Shown here: positions 7,430-14,831 of the stretch, one piece after another
Layout: every line of letters begins with the position of its first letter
Numbering within the stretch: position 1 is the first letter of the stretch
NCBI GenBank assembly: GCA_964489525.1
Contig: CAZAYY010000003.1
Coordinates: 186,001 to 250,000, forward strand
DNA: 64,000 nucleotides
DNA from: CAZAYY01 sp964489525
GTDB taxonomy: Bacteria > Chloroflexota > Anaerolineae > Anaerolineales > JABWBV01
Reading direction: 5' to 3'
Position numbers and translations under genes: made by a program
The notes under the pieces: generated by a model
Told to the model about the DNA's origin: nothing
The model's database searches: none
Seen by the model: only the letters and a program-made list of their open reading frames with translations

Positions 7430-8194
7430 ATGCCCATCCAACATCCAGAAATTTCCACCATTCACCCACCTGCCGCTTCCGAGGCAGCACCAGCCCTGAA
7501 AGTTGAGAACCTCCGTTTTTCCTATCCTGATGGACACCCGGCCCTCAATGGGGTTTCTTTGCAAATGGAACCGGGCGAAAAAATCGCCCTGGTTGGGCCC
7601 AATGGCGCCGGCAAAAGCACCCTGATGCTCCATCTCAATGGAATTTTAATGGGGCATGGCCAGGTTTTGGTAGCCGGGGTTCCGGTTTCTCGCGAAACCC
7701 TGCCTTCCATTCGCGCCATGGTGGGGTTGGTCTTCCAAAACCCGGATGACCAGCTGTTTTCACCCACGGTTTTTGAAGATGTTGCCTTTGGCCCACTGCA
7801 CATGGGCTATCCTGAAGTAGAGGTGAGGCAGCGAGTGGAGCGCGCCCTCTCGATGGTGGGAATGCAGGCCTACACCAACCGCTTAAGCCACCACCTGAGT
7901 ATTGGCGAGAAAAAGCGCATTGCCATTGCCACCGTGCTTTCGATGGACCCCCAATTATTGGTGTTAGATGAACCTTCTGCCGGGCTGGACCCACGTGCCC
8001 GCCGCAAGCTTATTCATCTGCTGCGCGACCTGCCCTGCACCATGCTGGTTTCCACCCATGATATGGCGATGGTTGCCGAGCTGTTTCCCCGGATGATCAT
8101 TGTGGACCATGGCCTGGTGGTCGCCGATGGCCCAACCGCAAAACTGATGGAAGACGCCGCCCTGCTCGAAGCCCACGGTCTGGAGAAACCTTAG
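7430..8194 (+). CDS. cbiO: Energy-coupling factor transporter ATPase CbiO
   Basis: An ABC ATPase of 254 residues with all motifs intact: Walker A GPNGAGKST, Q-loop FQNPDDQLFSPTVFEDVAFG (the acidic NPDDQ is typical of ECF ATPases), signature LSIGEKKRIA, Walker B LLVLDEPSAGLD and switch His in VSTHDM. It powers the CbiM/CbiQ metal importer, here presumably as a homodimer, since one ATPase gene is present. The start at 7430 is preferred over an in-frame codon at 7349, which lies inside cbiQ. It ends the operon; no strong terminator is seen after it. Confidence 0.95.
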   Translation: MPIQHPEISTIHPPAASEAAPALKVENLRFSYPDGHPALNGVSLQMEPGEKIALVGPNGAGKSTLMLHLNGILMGHGQVLVAGVPVSRETLPSIRAMVGLVFQNPDDQLFSPTVFEDVAFGPLHMGYPEVEVRQRVERALSMVGMQAYTNRLSHHLSIGEKKRIAIATVLSMDPQLLVLDEPSAGLDPRARRKLIHLLRDLPCTMLVSTHDMAMVAELFPRMIIVDHGLVVADGPTAKLMEDAALLEAHGLEKP

Positions 8195-8327
8195 CAGGCT
8201 CTCCAAACCGTTGAAAAAAGTCCGCAGGCGGAACCAGGTTTTACCCTCCCTGGGCACCCTCCGCGCCCAATTCCTGCGCAGCCACCAAAACTCCTCGTTT
8301 GCAAATGTCCAAATTCGGGTTTTATGC

Positions 8328-8333
8328 TATAGT
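8328..8333 (+). promoter_or_regulatory. Possible -10 box of the CSLREA gene
   Basis: TATAGT at 8328-8333 is the best -10 candidate in the 204-nt gap after cbiO. No convincing -35 is seen. The CRP-like palindrome begins 5 nt downstream. Confidence 0.4.
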
Positions 8334-8337
8334 TGTA

Positions 8338-8355
8338 TTGTGATAATTTTCACAA
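8338..8355. promoter_or_regulatory. CRP/FNR-type palindrome
   Basis: TTGTGATAATTTTCACAA is a perfect 18-bp palindrome with the TGTGA-N6-TCACA core of Crp-family sites. It lies 43 nt upstream of the ATG at 8399 and next to the candidate -10 box. That position would suit repression if TATAGT is the promoter. No Crp-family gene is in this window. Confidence 0.6.
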
Positions 8356-8398
8356 CGCCGCAATCCGGGACTTGTTGCACATACAAAGGAGTTGTCGT

Positions 8399-10153
8399 AT
8401 GCTGAGCAAAAGAATGGGTTTATTGAGTATGCCGATGATGGCTGTTTTACTGCTGGCAGGGTTGACCTGGCTTTTCACAGGGGCAGACGTACAGCCAGCC
8501 CGGGCAGCCAGCATTGTCGTAACCAAGTTCACCGACAGCAATGACGGCGCCTGCAACGCCGACTGCTCCCTGCGGGAGGCCATTATTGCCGCTAACCTGA
8601 CTGCAGAAGCAGATACCATCACTTTGGCAACCGGAACGTATATACTCGACCGGGTGGGGGTGGATGACACTGCTTCCGCAGGCGACCTGGACATCACCAA
8701 ACCCCTGACCATTATCGGCCAGGGGGCAGGGCAAACCATCATCCAACAAACCATCGCCGACCGGGTTTTTCATGTGCGCTCTGGTGCAGTCACCGTGATT
8801 TTCGAAGACCTGACCATCACCGGTGGCCAGACCACCTATGGTGCGGGTATTCTAACCGGCGGGGTGAACCTGAAGCTGTACGATGTCACGGTTCGAGAAA
8901 ACAATGCTGCGAATGGCGGGGGCGGTATGAACATCTCTACTGGCCTGGTGGAAATCGTTGGCGGGCAATTTATCACCAACACCTGCGGCTGGGAAGATGG
9001 CGGTGGAATTCGTCTCGAAACCGAAACTTCCACCCTGCACCAGTCTGGAGGCACCTTGTTTTCAGGCAACACCAGCCAGGATGAAGGTGGGGCAATCTAT
9101 GTTCAAGAAGGAACAGCAGAAATGGAAGACGCCACCCTGGTTTACAATACGGCCTGGTATGGCGGCGCGGTATCTGTAGATGACCAGGATGCATCGCTCA
9201 CCCTGGTAGACGGCCTGGTTACCCACAACACTGCTTTTTCAGACGGGGGCGGGCTGCGCACCTGGGACGGAACGATTGAACTGGAGCGCGTTGCGGTTAT
9301 CCACAACACCGCCGACAATCTGGCTGGCGGTATTATGAATCAATATGGCACGTTGAAGCTTGTCAATGTCACCGTTAGCCATAATACCGCTCAGGTAAAA
9401 ACCAGCGTGGGCGGGGGTGGGGGCGGCCTGTACCTGGGCGGAACCACCATTTTCTCCAGCCAGACGACCATGATTCACAGTACGATTGTTGAAAATGTTT
9501 CAGACATGGATGCATCCGGGATTGCGCTATCCGGCGGAAAAATCACCGCCTTTAACTCAATCGTGGCGGGGAACACCCCTGGCCCCAACTGCATGATGTG
9601 GGGGCGGGGCGAAGTGCTTTCGGATGGCGGGAACTTCGAAGATACCGATACCTGTACTTTTACCGACCCATCAGACTTCCCCGCAACCGAGCCCCAACTG
9701 GGTGCGCTGGCACTGGCGGGCTACCATATCCCGCTTCCTGGCAGCCCGGTCATTGACGCCGCGACCTGCGACCCGGCAGTTACCGAAGATCAGCGGGGAA
9801 CAGCCCGCCCATCGGGTGCAGCCTGTGACAGCGGCGCAATCGAGGCCTTGCCGCCCACACCCACCCCAATCACGGGGGTGACCATCACCGGCCCCACCAG
9901 TGGTTTGTATGGCCAAATCCTGGTCTATACTGCCCACCCCGCTCCGGAAGATGCCACGCTGCCCATCGTCTACACCTGGACGCCAGCGCCCATCAGCGGC
10001 CAGGGCACGGCCACGGCCTCTTTCCGGTGGAATGTGCTTGGCCCCACCCAGGTCAGTGTCCATGCCGATAACACCCTGGGTGAAGCCCAAAGTGTGCCCT
10101 ACGCAGTCACCATTAGTGGAATCCTGATCTTTCTCCCTCTGGTGACCCGCTGA
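8399..10153 (+). CDS. Secreted CSLREA-domain right-handed beta-helix protein
   Basis: The 584-residue protein starts with a signal peptide (basic MLSKRMG, hydrophobic core, likely cut near residue 36 after ARA). The CSLREA domain follows: a TKFTDSNDGACNADCSLREA stretch with Cys 52 and 56. Next come many short beta-helix turns rich in GG, NNT and HNTA, as in polymorphic-outer-membrane-protein-like repeats, to about residue 460. A Pro/Thr linker, an Ig-like domain and a C-terminal IFLPLVTR complete it. It is probably displayed or released at the cell surface; its ligand is unknown. The start is fixed by AGGAG at 8387-8391. It stands alone, with its own likely promoter and a terminator. Confidence 0.85.
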   Translation: MLSKRMGLLSMPMMAVLLLAGLTWLFTGADVQPARAASIVVTKFTDSNDGACNADCSLREAIIAANLTAEADTITLATGTYILDRVGVDDTASAGDLDITKPLTIIGQGAGQTIIQQTIADRVFHVRSGAVTVIFEDLTITGGQTTYGAGILTGGVNLKLYDVTVRENNAANGGGGMNISTGLVEIVGGQFITNTCGWEDGGGIRLETETSTLHQSGGTLFSGNTSQDEGGAIYVQEGTAEMEDATLVYNTAWYGGAVSVDDQDASLTLVDGLVTHNTAFSDGGGLRTWDGTIELERVAVIHNTADNLAGGIMNQYGTLKLVNVTVSHNTAQVKTSVGGGGGGLYLGGTTIFSSQTTMIHSTIVENVSDMDASGIALSGGKITAFNSIVAGNTPGPNCMMWGRGEVLSDGGNFEDTDTCTFTDPSDFPATEPQLGALALAGYHIPLPGSPVIDAATCDPAVTEDQRGTARPSGAACDSGAIEALPPTPTPITGVTITGPTSGLYGQILVYTAHPAPEDATLPIVYTWTPAPISGQGTATASFRWNVLGPTQVSVHADNTLGEAQSVPYAVTISGILIFLPLVTR

Positions 10154-10208
10154 CCGGGCTCCACGGGCAGAATTTTATCTGCGCTATTCACGAACCGGCT
10201 GCAAGGAA

Positions 10209-10244
10209 AAAACCCGACAGGTTATAAGAAACCTGTCGGGTTTT
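10209..10244 (+). terminator. Intrinsic terminator after the CSLREA gene
   Basis: A perfect 15-bp stem (10209-10223 with 10230-10244) closes a 6-nt loop. Its right arm ends in GGGTTTT. Upstream A-rich sequence could also make it work on the minus strand. Confidence 0.88.
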
Positions 10245-10286
10245 AGGAGTGGTTCCGGCAGCGGCATAAATGTGCCTGTTTTTCGT

Positions 10287-10292
10287 TATAAT
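10287..10292 (+). promoter_or_regulatory. -10 box (TATAAT), likely leaderless start
   Basis: A perfect TATAAT ends 6 nt before the ATG at 10299. No ribosome site fits between them. Confidence 0.7.
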
Positions 10293-10298
10293 ACCCCT

Positions 10299-10946
10299 AT
10301 GCCGCCCCGCGAGTACACGATTTATGAATGCCCAGACCCAGGCTGCCGCTTTCGGTTTCCCCTGTATGAAGGAGAACGCTGGAACGGCCTTTGCCCGCGC
10401 TGCGGAAAACCCACCCTGGCGGCCACAAAACCCCTTCCGCTGCATGCAGAAGCCGAGCCAGCCGCACCGCTCACCTTTCCAGCCCGCCGCCCTGTGGAGG
10501 CGCTGTTGGACAACATCCGCAGCACGTTCAACGTGGGTGCAATGTTTCGCACGGCAGATGGCGCCGGGCTGGCCCGCCTGCACCTGTGCGGTGCAACCCC
10601 CACGCCAGAACATCCAAAGGTGGGCAAAACCGCCCTTGGTGCGGAAAAGGCTGTCCCCTGGAACTACCACCCCAACGCAGTACAGGCTGCCCTGGATTTA
10701 AAAAACCAGGGATACTGTCTTTGGGCGCTCGAAAACGGGCCGCGCAGCCAGGCCCTTTTTGCTGCCCAACCTGCTGCCCAAGACACCCCCCTCTTGCTGA
10801 TGGTGGGCAATGAAATCAGCGGGGTAGACCCGGCGCTCTTAGCGTTGTGCGACGCACTGGTCTGGATACCCATGTCGGGTGTCAAAGCCTCGCTAAACGT
10901 GGCCATTGCTTTTGGCGTGGCCGCCTACTACACCCGTTTTTTCTAG
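10299..10946 (+). CDS. SPOUT (TrmH/SpoU) RNA 2'-O-methyltransferase with N-terminal zinc-ribbon-like segment
   Basis: The 215-residue protein has the three SpoU motifs: motif 1 NIRSTFNVGAMFRTADG, motif 2 LLMVGNEISGVDPALL and motif 3 IPMSGVKASLNVAIA, which form the knotted S-adenosylmethionine site. These enzymes methylate ribose 2'-OH groups in tRNA or rRNA. In front lies a 45-residue segment with two Cys pairs (CPDPGC and CPRC), resembling a small zinc ribbon that could bind RNA; this is not standard for short TrmH proteins. A GTG at 10272 could extend the frame but would place the promoter inside the gene, so 10299 is chosen. It is convergent with the patatin gene, with 4 nt between stops. 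The RNA target is unknown. Confidence 0.85.
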   Translation: MPPREYTIYECPDPGCRFRFPLYEGERWNGLCPRCGKPTLAATKPLPLHAEAEPAAPLTFPARRPVEALLDNIRSTFNVGAMFRTADGAGLARLHLCGATPTPEHPKVGKTALGAEKAVPWNYHPNAVQAALDLKNQGYCLWALENGPRSQALFAAQPAAQDTPLLLMVGNEISGVDPALLALCDALVWIPMSGVKASLNVAIAFGVAAYYTRFF

Positions 10947-10950
10947 CGAA

Positions 10951-11901
10951 TTACAGCCACTGGGTTTGCAAAAAATGCACAATCGGGCCAAGATACACCT
11001 GGTCGGCCATGGCAAGCAGGTCATCCCGGCGTTCAGCATCATCCAGCTCAATTTCTTCAGAAGGTTTAAACAGGTAATTGACCCGGTGGTAGTGCTGTTT
11101 ACCCAATAACTGCTGGCATTGGTAGTCGGCCACCCCATTGACCCCATCCAACATGATGTTAATCAATGGCTGCGCCCACTGCGCCAACCCCCAACGCAGC
11201 GGCTCTTTGCTGATGCGCCGCCGGGCAGTCCCCGTGCTGATGGATAAGACCCGAATCTGGTCAAGGGTGGGGCGAAAATCCATTTCGGCGCGCACATCCT
11301 GGGTTTGGGCCACCGCCGCCATGGCAGGGTTATTGGCCACCACCCCGCCATCCACAAAGCCTTCGAAAGCCGGGAAGTACGTCGGGGCGGCGCTGGTGTA
11401 CAGGGCAACTTTGTAGGCTTCCCGGTCACCGTCTGAGTCAATTCCCGGAAAGTTGTGGAAAAACTTGGGCGACCACATACGCTTCTCTGCAGATTTATTG
11501 TTGTCCAGGTCGAATGCCGGAATGAGCACCTTGCGGGGCAGTTCTTTCAGTTTAACCGGGCCAATTTGGTCAAAAACGGCTTCAATCAGCGCCTGGTTGT
11601 CGTACTTCGCCCCGAATAACTGAAAAACACTCTTAAGCTGCTGCAGCCAGGTCTTCTTAAAGATATCGCCGCCCCGGTCGTAGTACAACCCTTTTATTTT
11701 CTCCAATGGCAAACCGTAGGCCAGGGCCAGCGCCAAAATGCCCCCGGTAGAGGTTCCGGCAAACAGGTCCACCTTGTCCAGCCAGCCCGGCACGGCTTCG
11801 TCCAGGTACTGCAGCAGCCGCACCACATACAACCCGCGCATCCCACCCCCGTCTATAGACAGGATGCGATATTTTTGATTTACCTGGTGTTCGTCTGCCA
11901 C
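10951..11901 (-). CDS. Patatin-like phospholipase
   Basis: The 316-residue protein carries the patatin catalytic features: the oxyanion loop DGGGMRG near the N-terminus, the nucleophile motif GTSTGG and the dyad Asp in DGGVVANNP. Patatins are lipid acyl hydrolases that act on membrane phospholipids or on storage lipids in the cytoplasm. The start is GTG at 11901, because a perfect AGGAGG (11908-11913) lies 6 nt before it; the in-frame ATG at 11919 overlaps this ribosome site. No signal peptide or membrane helix is seen. It stands alone on the minus strand, convergent with the methyltransferase gene. Confidence 0.88.
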   Translation of the reverse strand: MADEHQVNQKYRILSIDGGGMRGLYVVRLLQYLDEAVPGWLDKVDLFAGTSTGGILALALAYGLPLEKIKGLYYDRGGDIFKKTWLQQLKSVFQLFGAKYDNQALIEAVFDQIGPVKLKELPRKVLIPAFDLDNNKSAEKRMWSPKFFHNFPGIDSDGDREAYKVALYTSAAPTYFPAFEGFVDGGVVANNPAMAAVAQTQDVRAEMDFRPTLDQIRVLSISTGTARRRISKEPLRWGLAQWAQPLINIMLDGVNGVADYQCQQLLGKQHYHRVNYLFKPSEEIELDDAERRDDLLAMADQVYLGPIVHFLQTQWL

Positions 11902-11907
11902 TGTACA

Positions 11908-11913
11908 CCTCCT
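11908..11913 (-). promoter_or_regulatory. Ribosome binding site that fixes a GTG start
   Basis: AGGAGG on the minus strand with a 6-nt spacer to GTG at 11901. It decides against the ATG at 11919. Confidence 0.85.
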
Positions 11914-12095
11914 GAGCATTAGCTCATACTGGATATTTGCCCACGCCCTGGCGCCCCAACCCGCTAACTTGCTTTGCCCGCAGGCGCGATGGGTGAGCCA
12001 TACCTATATTTATTATCCACGAAAAGCGACTTGAACGCTATCCCCATTTTTTACCGGGGCCAAGCGCGGTGATTGGGCCTGGGTGCAGGGCAGAT

Positions 12096-13094
12096 TCAGC
12101 CCCCTACCGGGGGAAAAGCCTGCAGATAGGCCGCGATGATCCGGTCATGCAGCGCGTCAAACGCAGGATCCACCTTCTGGCGGGCAGGGTCTGCATCGTA
12201 CCACTGCATCACCTGGCGCACACCCTGCGAAAATGGGATAACCGCCTGGAATCCCGGCACCAGTCGTTTGATTTTGGTGTTGTCAAACACCATGCTGTGG
12301 GCTTTGTCGCCCAGCAGGCCATCACCCCAACGCGAGTCATAGGCGGCAATTAATTCCGAAGGAACATGCACCAGCCTGGGCTGCACCCCTGCCGCCGCGC
12401 CAACCATTTCAAAAATCTGGTTCCAGGTCAGCACCTCATCCGAGGTGATTTGCACAGCGTCCCCAATGGCATGGACATTGCCCAACAAACCATTGAGCCC
12501 CCTGGCGAAATCCTCGTGGTGGGTCAGGGTCCACAGGGAAGTGCCGTCGCCGTGCACAATCACCGGGCGGCCCTGGCGCATGCGGTTGACCACCGTCCAG
12601 CCCCCAGAAAAAGGCAGCAGGCTGGGGTCGTAGGTGTGAGAAGGGCGAACAATGGTCATGGGAAATTTCTCTTCGCGATAGGCCTGCACCAGGCGCATTT
12701 CGCACGCAATTTTGTTGCGCGAATATTCCCAATAGGGGTTAGCCAGCGGGGTAGATTCTGTCACCGGGAGTGAGGCTGGCGGGGTCTGGTACACCGAGGC
12801 CGAGCTGATAAAGATATACTGACCCACCCGCCCGCGAAAGAGTGCAAGGTCGCGCTCGATATGGTCTGGGGTAAAGGCAATCCAATCTACCACCACATCG
12901 AAGTTTTGACCTGCCAGCGCCTGCTCCACCTGGGCAGGCTGGGTGATATCGGCATGCAGCACCCGGATATTCTCCGGTGTGGGGCGCTGGGTCCAGCCCC
13001 GGCGCAGGTGGTACAGGTCTATTCCTTGAGACACAGCCAGCCGCGAACAGGCCGAACTGATGATCCCGGTTCCACCAATAAACAAAACTTTCAT
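12096..13094 (-). CDS. NAD-dependent epimerase/dehydratase (extended SDR)
   Basis: The 332-residue protein starts with a Rossmann dinucleotide site MKVLFIGGTGIISS and continues with ADITQP and DVVVDWIAF segments of extended short-chain dehydrogenases. The catalytic region contains FISSASVYQ and an EYSRNKIACE segment (the YxxxK pattern appears as YSRNK). The family acts on nucleotide sugars or serves as RNA-binding SDR homologues; the substrate cannot be assigned. GGAGG at 13100-13104 places the start at 13094 rather than 13106. It follows the MATE gene by 16 nt in the same leftward operon. Confidence 0.85.
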   Translation of the reverse strand: MKVLFIGGTGIISSACSRLAVSQGIDLYHLRRGWTQRPTPENIRVLHADITQPAQVEQALAGQNFDVVVDWIAFTPDHIERDLALFRGRVGQYIFISSASVYQTPPASLPVTESTPLANPYWEYSRNKIACEMRLVQAYREEKFPMTIVRPSHTYDPSLLPFSGGWTVVNRMRQGRPVIVHGDGTSLWTLTHHEDFARGLNGLLGNVHAIGDAVQITSDEVLTWNQIFEMVGAAAGVQPRLVHVPSELIAAYDSRWGDGLLGDKAHSMVFDNTKIKRLVPGFQAVIPFSQGVRQVMQWYDADPARQKVDPAFDALHDRIIAAYLQAFPPVGG

Positions 13095-13110
13095 CGTTAC
13101 CTCCAAAAAA

Positions 13111-14475
13111 CTAAACTGCCGCCAGGTCGTGGATATAGCGGCGCGACCGAAAGCGGCGAAAGACCACCACCGCTTTTATCACCTCTTCCATCAAAATAAA
13201 CAGGTACACCGCCGGCAGGGGCAGGCGCAAAAACAACCCGGTAATCAATGCCGCAGGGACACCCACCAACCACATTGCCAGGGCCTCCACCCACAGGGCA
13301 AAACGGGTATCCCCCCCAGCCCGTAAGATGCCGATAAAAACGGTCAGGTTGTGCACTCGAATCCAGGCCGTCAGCGCCGAGAGCATCATCAGCGTACGGG
13401 CATACCCCGCAGATTCCGGCGAAACTTTGTAAAGGGTCAAAATGGGATCGCGCAGCAGCAGCACCAGGGCCGAAGTGAGCAGGGTAGACGAAAGGGCCAG
13501 CAGCAAAAACCGGCGGCCGTATTCGTGTGCCGTTTCCGGTTCACCGGAACCAATCCGGTTGCCAATCATCACTGCTGCCGAATTCGCCAACCCAATGAAC
13601 ACCACAAACACCAGGGAATCTACTGCAGCGTTTATATTGACAGCGGCGATAGCTTCGGTGCCAATTCGGGCGTAAACGGCATTGTAAGTGGTAATACCCA
13701 ATGACCAAAACACCTCGTTCAGCGTGGCCGGCATGGCCGTTGCAAGCACCCGCCACAGAAGCTCGCGGCTGTAAGAAAACAGGGTTTTCAGCGGCGCAGC
13801 CAGCGGCGAACGGCGCGTATACACAAAAAATAGCAGCAGCCCACACTCCACCACGCGGGCGGTGCTGGTGGCAACACCTGCGCCGGTCACACCCAGCGCA
13901 GGCAGGCCAAACAGGCCAAAAATCAGAACATACCCAAGGATGCTCTTCAGCACCAATGCAAACACCATCACCCCCGTTGCCATGAGCACCTGGTGGATGC
14001 TGCGCAGCACCGCGTTAAAAGAGGCTGTAATTGCAAACAGAATGTAGGTCAGCCCCACCACACGCAGGTATTCGCTGCCCAGCCGGATCACCTCGGCGTC
14101 GCTGGTGTAAATCCGCAGCACCGCGGCTGGGAAGAAAATGGCTGTTACAGCGAAGGGTGCGCCAATCGCCAGCGCAATGGTCAGGCAGATACCCAACACC
14201 TTGCGAATGGATTCAATATCGCGCTTACCCCAATACTGCGCGGTAAAAATTGCCATACCGCTGGTGGCGCCAAACAAAAAAAGCGAAAACAAAAAGAAAA
14301 GCTGGTTGGCGAGCCCTAACGCGGCAATCGCAGCATCACCCAGCTGCCCGACCAACACCACATCAAACATGTTCAGCCCGGCAGAAATTAACTGCTGGAA
14401 AGCAATTGGGATGGCAATGGTGGCCATCTCACGGAAGAAAACCCGGTCGCGTAAAAACCCAAAGGCAGAAAGCAT
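13111..14475 (-). CDS. MATE-family multidrug/metabolite exporter
   Basis: The 454-residue protein has about twelve hydrophobic helices in two similar halves, the layout of the MATE (MatE, NorM/DinF-like) family. Typical stretches are the N-terminal REMATIAIPIAFQQLISAGL helix and DVVLVGQLGDAAIAALGLA. These proteins export cationic compounds or metabolites using H+ or Na+ gradients. It leads a two-gene operon with the SDR gene. The substrate is unknown. Confidence 0.92.
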   Translation of the reverse strand: MLSAFGFLRDRVFFREMATIAIPIAFQQLISAGLNMFDVVLVGQLGDAAIAALGLANQLFFLFSLFLFGATSGMAIFTAQYWGKRDIESIRKVLGICLTIALAIGAPFAVTAIFFPAAVLRIYTSDAEVIRLGSEYLRVVGLTYILFAITASFNAVLRSIHQVLMATGVMVFALVLKSILGYVLIFGLFGLPALGVTGAGVATSTARVVECGLLLFFVYTRRSPLAAPLKTLFSYSRELLWRVLATAMPATLNEVFWSLGITTYNAVYARIGTEAIAAVNINAAVDSLVFVVFIGLANSAAVMIGNRIGSGEPETAHEYGRRFLLLALSSTLLTSALVLLLRDPILTLYKVSPESAGYARTLMMLSALTAWIRVHNLTVFIGILRAGGDTRFALWVEALAMWLVGVPAALITGLFLRLPLPAVYLFILMEEVIKAVVVFRRFRSRRYIHDLAAV

Positions 14476-14542
14476 AGAGAAGTATTTTACTCCTTTCCTT
14501 CGTGCCGCGGCATGGCGCGCCGGAGAGGGGAATTTCCTGCTG

Positions 14543-14613
14543 TGTCGTTTCGAGTGAGCGAAGCGAGCGAGAAATCTTGTTAGATCCCTCTGGCTGCGCC
14601 GTTAAGGATGACA
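14543..14613. repeat. 71-bp imperfect palindromic repeat
   Basis: The element begins TGTCGTTTCGAGTGAGCG and ends GTTAAGGATGACA, so its ends are inverted TGTC/GACA, and the middle contains facing AAATCTTG and TAGATCC blocks. The motif family (TGTC...CGAG...AATCTT) also occurs at 32891-32926 and 33226-33261. Confidence 0.6.
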
Positions 14614-14730
14614 TGAAAAAGGAAACGGGACCACAAATTTAACGAATTTTTGCAATCGTTTTTGTTCCAGAGACCGGAGAGATTTCAACAGGGATAAGCA
14701 GGATGAACGGGATGAGGGAAGGTTCAACTT

Positions 14731-14763
14731 AACCCCAAAAGGTTTTGGAAACCTTTTGGGGTT
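14731..14763. repeat. Perfect 15-bp hairpin upstream of the FHA-LCAT promoter
   Basis: 14731-14745 and 14749-14763 are perfect reverse complements around a 3-nt loop. No T-run follows on either strand. It ends 18 nt before the -10 box, overlapping the -35 area, so it could serve as an operator. Confidence 0.75.
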
Positions 14764-14778
14764 GCACCACGGGTATAT

Positions 14779-14787
14779 TGGTATAAT
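14779..14787 (+). promoter_or_regulatory. Extended -10 promoter of the FHA-LCAT gene
   Basis: TGGTATAAT is an extended -10 (TG-n-TATAAT) 44 nt upstream of the ATG at 14832. A clear -35 at normal spacing is not seen, which fits an extended -10 promoter. Confidence 0.65.
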
Positions 14788-14831
14788 TCCAAAATACTCC
14801 CCGGCGCAAAAAACTTAAAAAGGAGCAGGTG

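Larger units (their letters stand above)
14476..14831. other. Intergenic region between MATE and FHA genes
   Basis: This 356-nt stretch holds a 71-bp palindromic repeat, a perfect 15-bp hairpin, a TTTCAACAGGGATAAGCAGG repeat-like tract and the promoter of the FHA gene. No coding region is supported. Confidence 0.7.

Noticed and set aside
14829..14831. GTG at 14829 as the start of the FHA-LCAT protein
   Set aside because: The adjacent ATG at 14832 has better spacing to AGGAG; the difference is one residue.
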